DNA from: Methylotenera sp. | GTDB lineage: Bacteria > Pseudomonadota > Gammaproteobacteria > Burkholderiales > Methylophilaceae | NCBI GenBank assembly: GCA_027310735.1 | Contig: DAIDAH010000031.1 | Coordinates: 1 to 16,035 of the forward strand | DNA: 16,035 nucleotides | Direction: 5' to 3' | In this document: piece after piece, positions 14,120 to 16,035 of the stretch | Numbering within the stretch: the first letter of the stretch is position 1 | How the letters are laid out: each line of letters begins with the position of its first letter | Program-made: the position numbers and the translations under genes | Notes under the pieces: model-generated | What the model was told of the DNA's origin: nothing | What the model saw: the letters and a program-made list of their open reading frames with translations, nothing else | Database searches by the model: none

Positions 14120-14148
14120 TTGATAATGATGGTGCATGCATATATAAA
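14120..14148 (+). promoter_or_regulatory. Sigma-70-like promoter for the peptide-binding lipoprotein
   Basis: TTGATA (14120-14125), 17-base spacer, TATAAA (14143-14148). Each hexamer has five matches to consensus with optimal spacing. Predicted +1 is about 14155, giving a leader of about 89 bases before ATG 14244 and making ATG 14163 too close to the transcript start for efficient initiation. Confidence 0.65.
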
Positions 14149-14243
14149 CCGCGCCATAAATCATGCTTTTTATGAATTTAACGTGCCTTAATTTTTTGTG
14201 TACGGTATCTTTGGCTGTTTCAAAATCTAGTAAACTCCGATAC

Positions 14244-15701
14244 ATGAAAGTATTTTATGTATTAATCGCTATAGCTCTATATTTGTTATGTGCTTGCAGC
14301 AAGCAGAATGGCTATCCTGAATCACATCCTGTTATCGTCTTTGCTATAGCGCAAGCGCCGCTTAATCTTGATCCCCGTTATGCTACTGATGCTGCCTCAG
14401 AGCGTGTTAATCGGCTGCTGTATCAGCCACTTGTGGATTTTGATGCGCAATCAAAACCTATGCCAGCTTTGGCTCATTGGCAGAAAATCAGTCCAACACA
14501 ATACCGATTTATCTTAAATGAACCGCATGTGCGCTTTCATAATGGCTCGGAGCTTACTACGGTTGATGTTGCAGCAACGTATCAGTCGTTCATGCAGTTG
14601 AAAAACTCACCTCATGCTGCGGAGTTTGCTAATATTGATCACATCAACGTGATTAATCCTAAGTTGCTGGATTTTTATCTCAAAACACCAGATAGCCAAT
14701 TTGTTGCAAAGTTAATCATTGGCATTCTGCCTGCGGCATTGATTGCAAATGGGCATGATTTTTCACATACGCCGATTGGTAGCGGCGCATTAAAGTTTAT
14801 ATCTTGGCAGAATACATTGCTTCTGGAGCGTGTTGCGGACCATCAGAAAATTAGCTTGATTGAAGTGAAAGACCCGACAGTTCGTGTGCTTAAATTATTG
14901 CATGGTGAAGTGGATTTATTACAAGGAGACTTGCCGCCAGAGTTGGTAAAACATCTGCAAGCCCAGTCGGAAATTACTGTTCAAAGCAGTGTTGGGGCTA
15001 ATTTTTCATATCTTGGTTTGAATATGCAAGACCCGGTGTTGAAAAGCTTGAAGGTCAGGCAAGCCATAGCGCACGCAATTGATCGCAATGCAATCGTACA
15101 AAAAGTGATGGTGATGAAGACTCGTGCAGCTTTTGCAATCCTGCCGCCAGAGCATTATACAAATGCAGGTGTAGATAGCTTGAAGTCTTATGATTACAAT
15201 CCAGCACTATCCAGACAATTGTTGAAAGAAGCTGGTGTGCATTTACCTCTGCATTTAATCTATAAAACGTCTACAGATCCACAGCGTGTACGCTTTGCCA
15301 CTATTATGCAATCTCAAATGCAGGCGGCAGGCATTGCTTTGGAAATTCGCAGTTTGGATTGGGGTACTTTTTTTGAAGATGTAAAACAAGGTAATTTCCA
15401 GCTTTATGGGTTAACTTGGGTTGGAATTAAAACGCCTGAGATTTATGCAAAAGCGCTGGGTTCTAAAAGTTTTCCACCAAACGGATTTAACCGAGGGCGC
15501 TATGTCGATGGTGAATTGGATAGTTTGCTTCGTAAAGAGGATTGGCCTGCGGCTATCGCTCGTATTCATGAGCAGCTACCTTATATTCCATTGTGGTATG
15601 AAGGCCAGTTTGCTGCTATGCGTAAGGGTCTTCATAATTATTCGCCGAAATCTGACGGTAACTGGGATGATTTGGCTAGAATAAGCAATTATGCACATTA
15701 A
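14244..15701 (+). CDS. Peptide/oligopeptide ABC transporter substrate-binding lipoprotein
   Basis: A 485-residue lipoprotein of SBP_bac_5 type (OppA/DppA family). It begins MKVFYVLIAIALYLL and has lipobox L15-C16-A17-C18. The mature part opens with QAPLNLDPRYATDAASERVNRLLYQPLVDFD, a clear family start, followed by the RFHNGSELTTVDVAATYQSF segment (substrate-domain I) and NFSYLGLNMQDPVLKSLKVRQAIAHAIDR, the typical hinge signature. The C-terminal PYIPLWYEG region is also standard. The protein would hold peptides, or murein peptides, in the periplasm and present them to a permease. No permease gene is in view. ATG 14244 is chosen over 14163 for the lipobox. Its last 11 bases overlap the start of an L,D-transpeptidase gene, indicating translational coupling. 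Confidence 0.9.
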   Translation: MKVFYVLIAIALYLLCACSKQNGYPESHPVIVFAIAQAPLNLDPRYATDAASERVNRLLYQPLVDFDAQSKPMPALAHWQKISPTQYRFILNEPHVRFHNGSELTTVDVAATYQSFMQLKNSPHAAEFANIDHINVINPKLLDFYLKTPDSQFVAKLIIGILPAALIANGHDFSHTPIGSGALKFISWQNTLLLERVADHQKISLIEVKDPTVRVLKLLHGEVDLLQGDLPPELVKHLQAQSEITVQSSVGANFSYLGLNMQDPVLKSLKVRQAIAHAIDRNAIVQKVMVMKTRAAFAILPPEHYTNAGVDSLKSYDYNPALSRQLLKEAGVHLPLHLIYKTSTDPQRVRFATIMQSQMQAAGIALEIRSLDWGTFFEDVKQGNFQLYGLTWVGIKTPEIYAKALGSKSFPPNGFNRGRYVDGELDSLLRKEDWPAAIARIHEQLPYIPLWYEGQFAAMRKGLHNYSPKSDGNWDDLARISNYAH

Positions 15702-16035
15702 AATTTCCATTCCAGAGCAAACCCTGACTGTATTCGATGATGTGGGCGGCATTAAAGCGCACTATCGCGTTTCAACTGCGCTCAATGGTGCTGGTTGTCA
15801 GAAAGACAGCGGCTGTACGCCATTAGGTAAGCATATTATTCGCGCCAAAATTGGCTCCGGTTCGGTGGCGAATGCGGTATTTGTCGGACGCAGAGCTACG
15901 GGTGAAGTTTTTACGTCAGCGTTGATGGCTACTTTCCCGAATCGCGACTGGATTTTAACGCGCATTTTATGGTTATCAGGCTGTGAAATTGGCGTCAATC
16001 GGCTTGGTAATGTGGATACCATGCAGCGCTATATC
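15691..16035 (+). CDS. L,D-transpeptidase (YkuD domain), N-terminal part, runs off the window
   Basis: A frame starting at ATG 15691 inside the end of the peptide-binding gene and still open at the last base (115 codons seen). It reads MHIKISIPEQTLTVFDD, then YRVSTALNGAGCQKDSGCTPLG, IRAKIGSG, and ends with LTRILWLSGCEIGVNRLGNVDTMQRYI. The beta-rich start with YRVSTALNG and the R-I-L-W-L-S-G-x-E-x-G-x-N-R-x-G-x-V-D-T-M-x-R-Y-I stretch are familiar from YkuD-type L,D-transpeptidases, where the catalytic His-Gly and Cys motifs follow just beyond, outside this window. No signal peptide is visible at this start, so the protein may be cytoplasmic. Such enzymes crosslink or trim peptidoglycan peptides. 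An antisense frame here is a shadow. Confidence 0.85.
   Translation, partial: MHIKISIPEQTLTVFDDVGGIKAHYRVSTALNGAGCQKDSGCTPLGKHIIRAKIGSGSVANAVFVGRRATGEVFTSALMATFPNRDWILTRILWLSGCEIGVNRLGNVDTMQRYI

Larger units (their letters stand above)
13876..14243. other. Divergent intergenic region between ccoN and the peptide-binding gene
   Basis: This 368-base stretch has no gene I can support. It holds, in order: the ccoN leader with a G-rich ribosome binding site, a perfect FNR box (13958-13971), a 10-bp perfect inverted repeat (13989-14017), a TTACCC/GGGTAA pair (14034-14054), a bulged inverted repeat (14053-14102), and a sigma-70-like promoter facing right (14120-14148). An open frame of 93 codons on the minus strand overlaps these regulatory sites and is not credible as a protein. 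An ATG at 14163 in frame with the next gene is less likely than ATG 14244. Confidence 0.8.

Noticed and set aside
14119..14132. TTGAT half-site upstream of the peptide-binding gene as a fourth FNR box
   Set aside because: Second half does not match ATCAA, and the bases are better explained as a -35 element (TTGATA with TATAAA 17 bases later).
13876..14157. Minus-strand open frame of 93 codons directly before ccoN
   Set aside because: It covers the FNR box, palindromes and the ccoN leader, has no recognisable domain or ribosome binding site, and composition is unlike its neighbours.
15798..16022. Minus-strand open frame inside the L,D-transpeptidase
   Set aside because: It is antisense to a well-supported family sequence and has no domain of its own.
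1..16035. Mobile elements, CRISPR arrays, toxin-antitoxin or defence genes
   Set aside because: No transposase, terminal inverted repeats, regular repeat-spacer pattern, or defence-type domain was seen; every gene of length belongs to a housekeeping or respiration-related family.

Overview
The window looks like ordinary chromosomal DNA from an AT-leaning betaproteobacterium, possibly a Methylophilaceae-type methylotroph. That placement is inferred from gene content and protein style; no rRNA or marker gene was searched. All genes have recognisable family signatures and are intact apart from the two cut by the window edges. I see no mobile element, CRISPR array, tRNA or rRNA.

Layout: (1) 1-800 holds the tail of an upstream gene, a YnbE-like lipoprotein and a YdbL-like periplasmic protein, resembling the ydbH-ynbE-ydbL envelope operon. 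(2) 833-3089 holds a PolB-type 3'-5' exonuclease and the 23S rRNA methyltransferase RlmD. (3) 3200-4082 holds an OmpW-family outer-membrane protein with its own promoter and a strong terminator. (4) 4130-6581 holds divergent hemN (minus) and fnr (plus), that is, oxygen-independent haem synthesis beside the oxygen-sensing regulator. (5) 6650-7549 holds a radical SAM protein of unassigned substrate. (6) 7665-13875, minus strand, is a cbb3 oxidase operon read in the order ccoN-ccoO-ccoQ-ccoP-ccoG-fixH, followed 17 bases later by a UbiM-like ubiquinone hydroxylase. ccoQ (47 aa) is a short gene found by reading the gap between ccoO and ccoP. (7) 14120-16035, plus strand, holds a peptide-binding lipoprotein overlapping the start of an L,D-transpeptidase that runs off the end.

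The unifying theme is adaptation to low oxygen. Three FNR boxes were found, in front of ompW (perfect), hemN (one mismatch) and ccoN (perfect). Each is placed so that a class II start site at -41.5 is possible. For ompW the -10 hexamer is a perfect TATAAT exactly where expected, and for hemN it is a 4/6 match exactly where expected. The regulator itself, fnr, with all four cluster cysteines, lies between its probable targets. When oxygen falls, FNR would switch on the high-affinity oxidase (ccoNOQP), its assembly factors (ccoG, fixH), a quinone hydroxylase, anaerobic haem synthesis (hemN) and a porin.

The least explained parts are two different perfect palindromes centred about 80 bp upstream of the predicted ccoN and ompW start sites, the radical SAM protein, and the coupling of a peptide-binding lipoprotein to an L,D-transpeptidase. 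I did not find a convincing undescribed multi-gene system.
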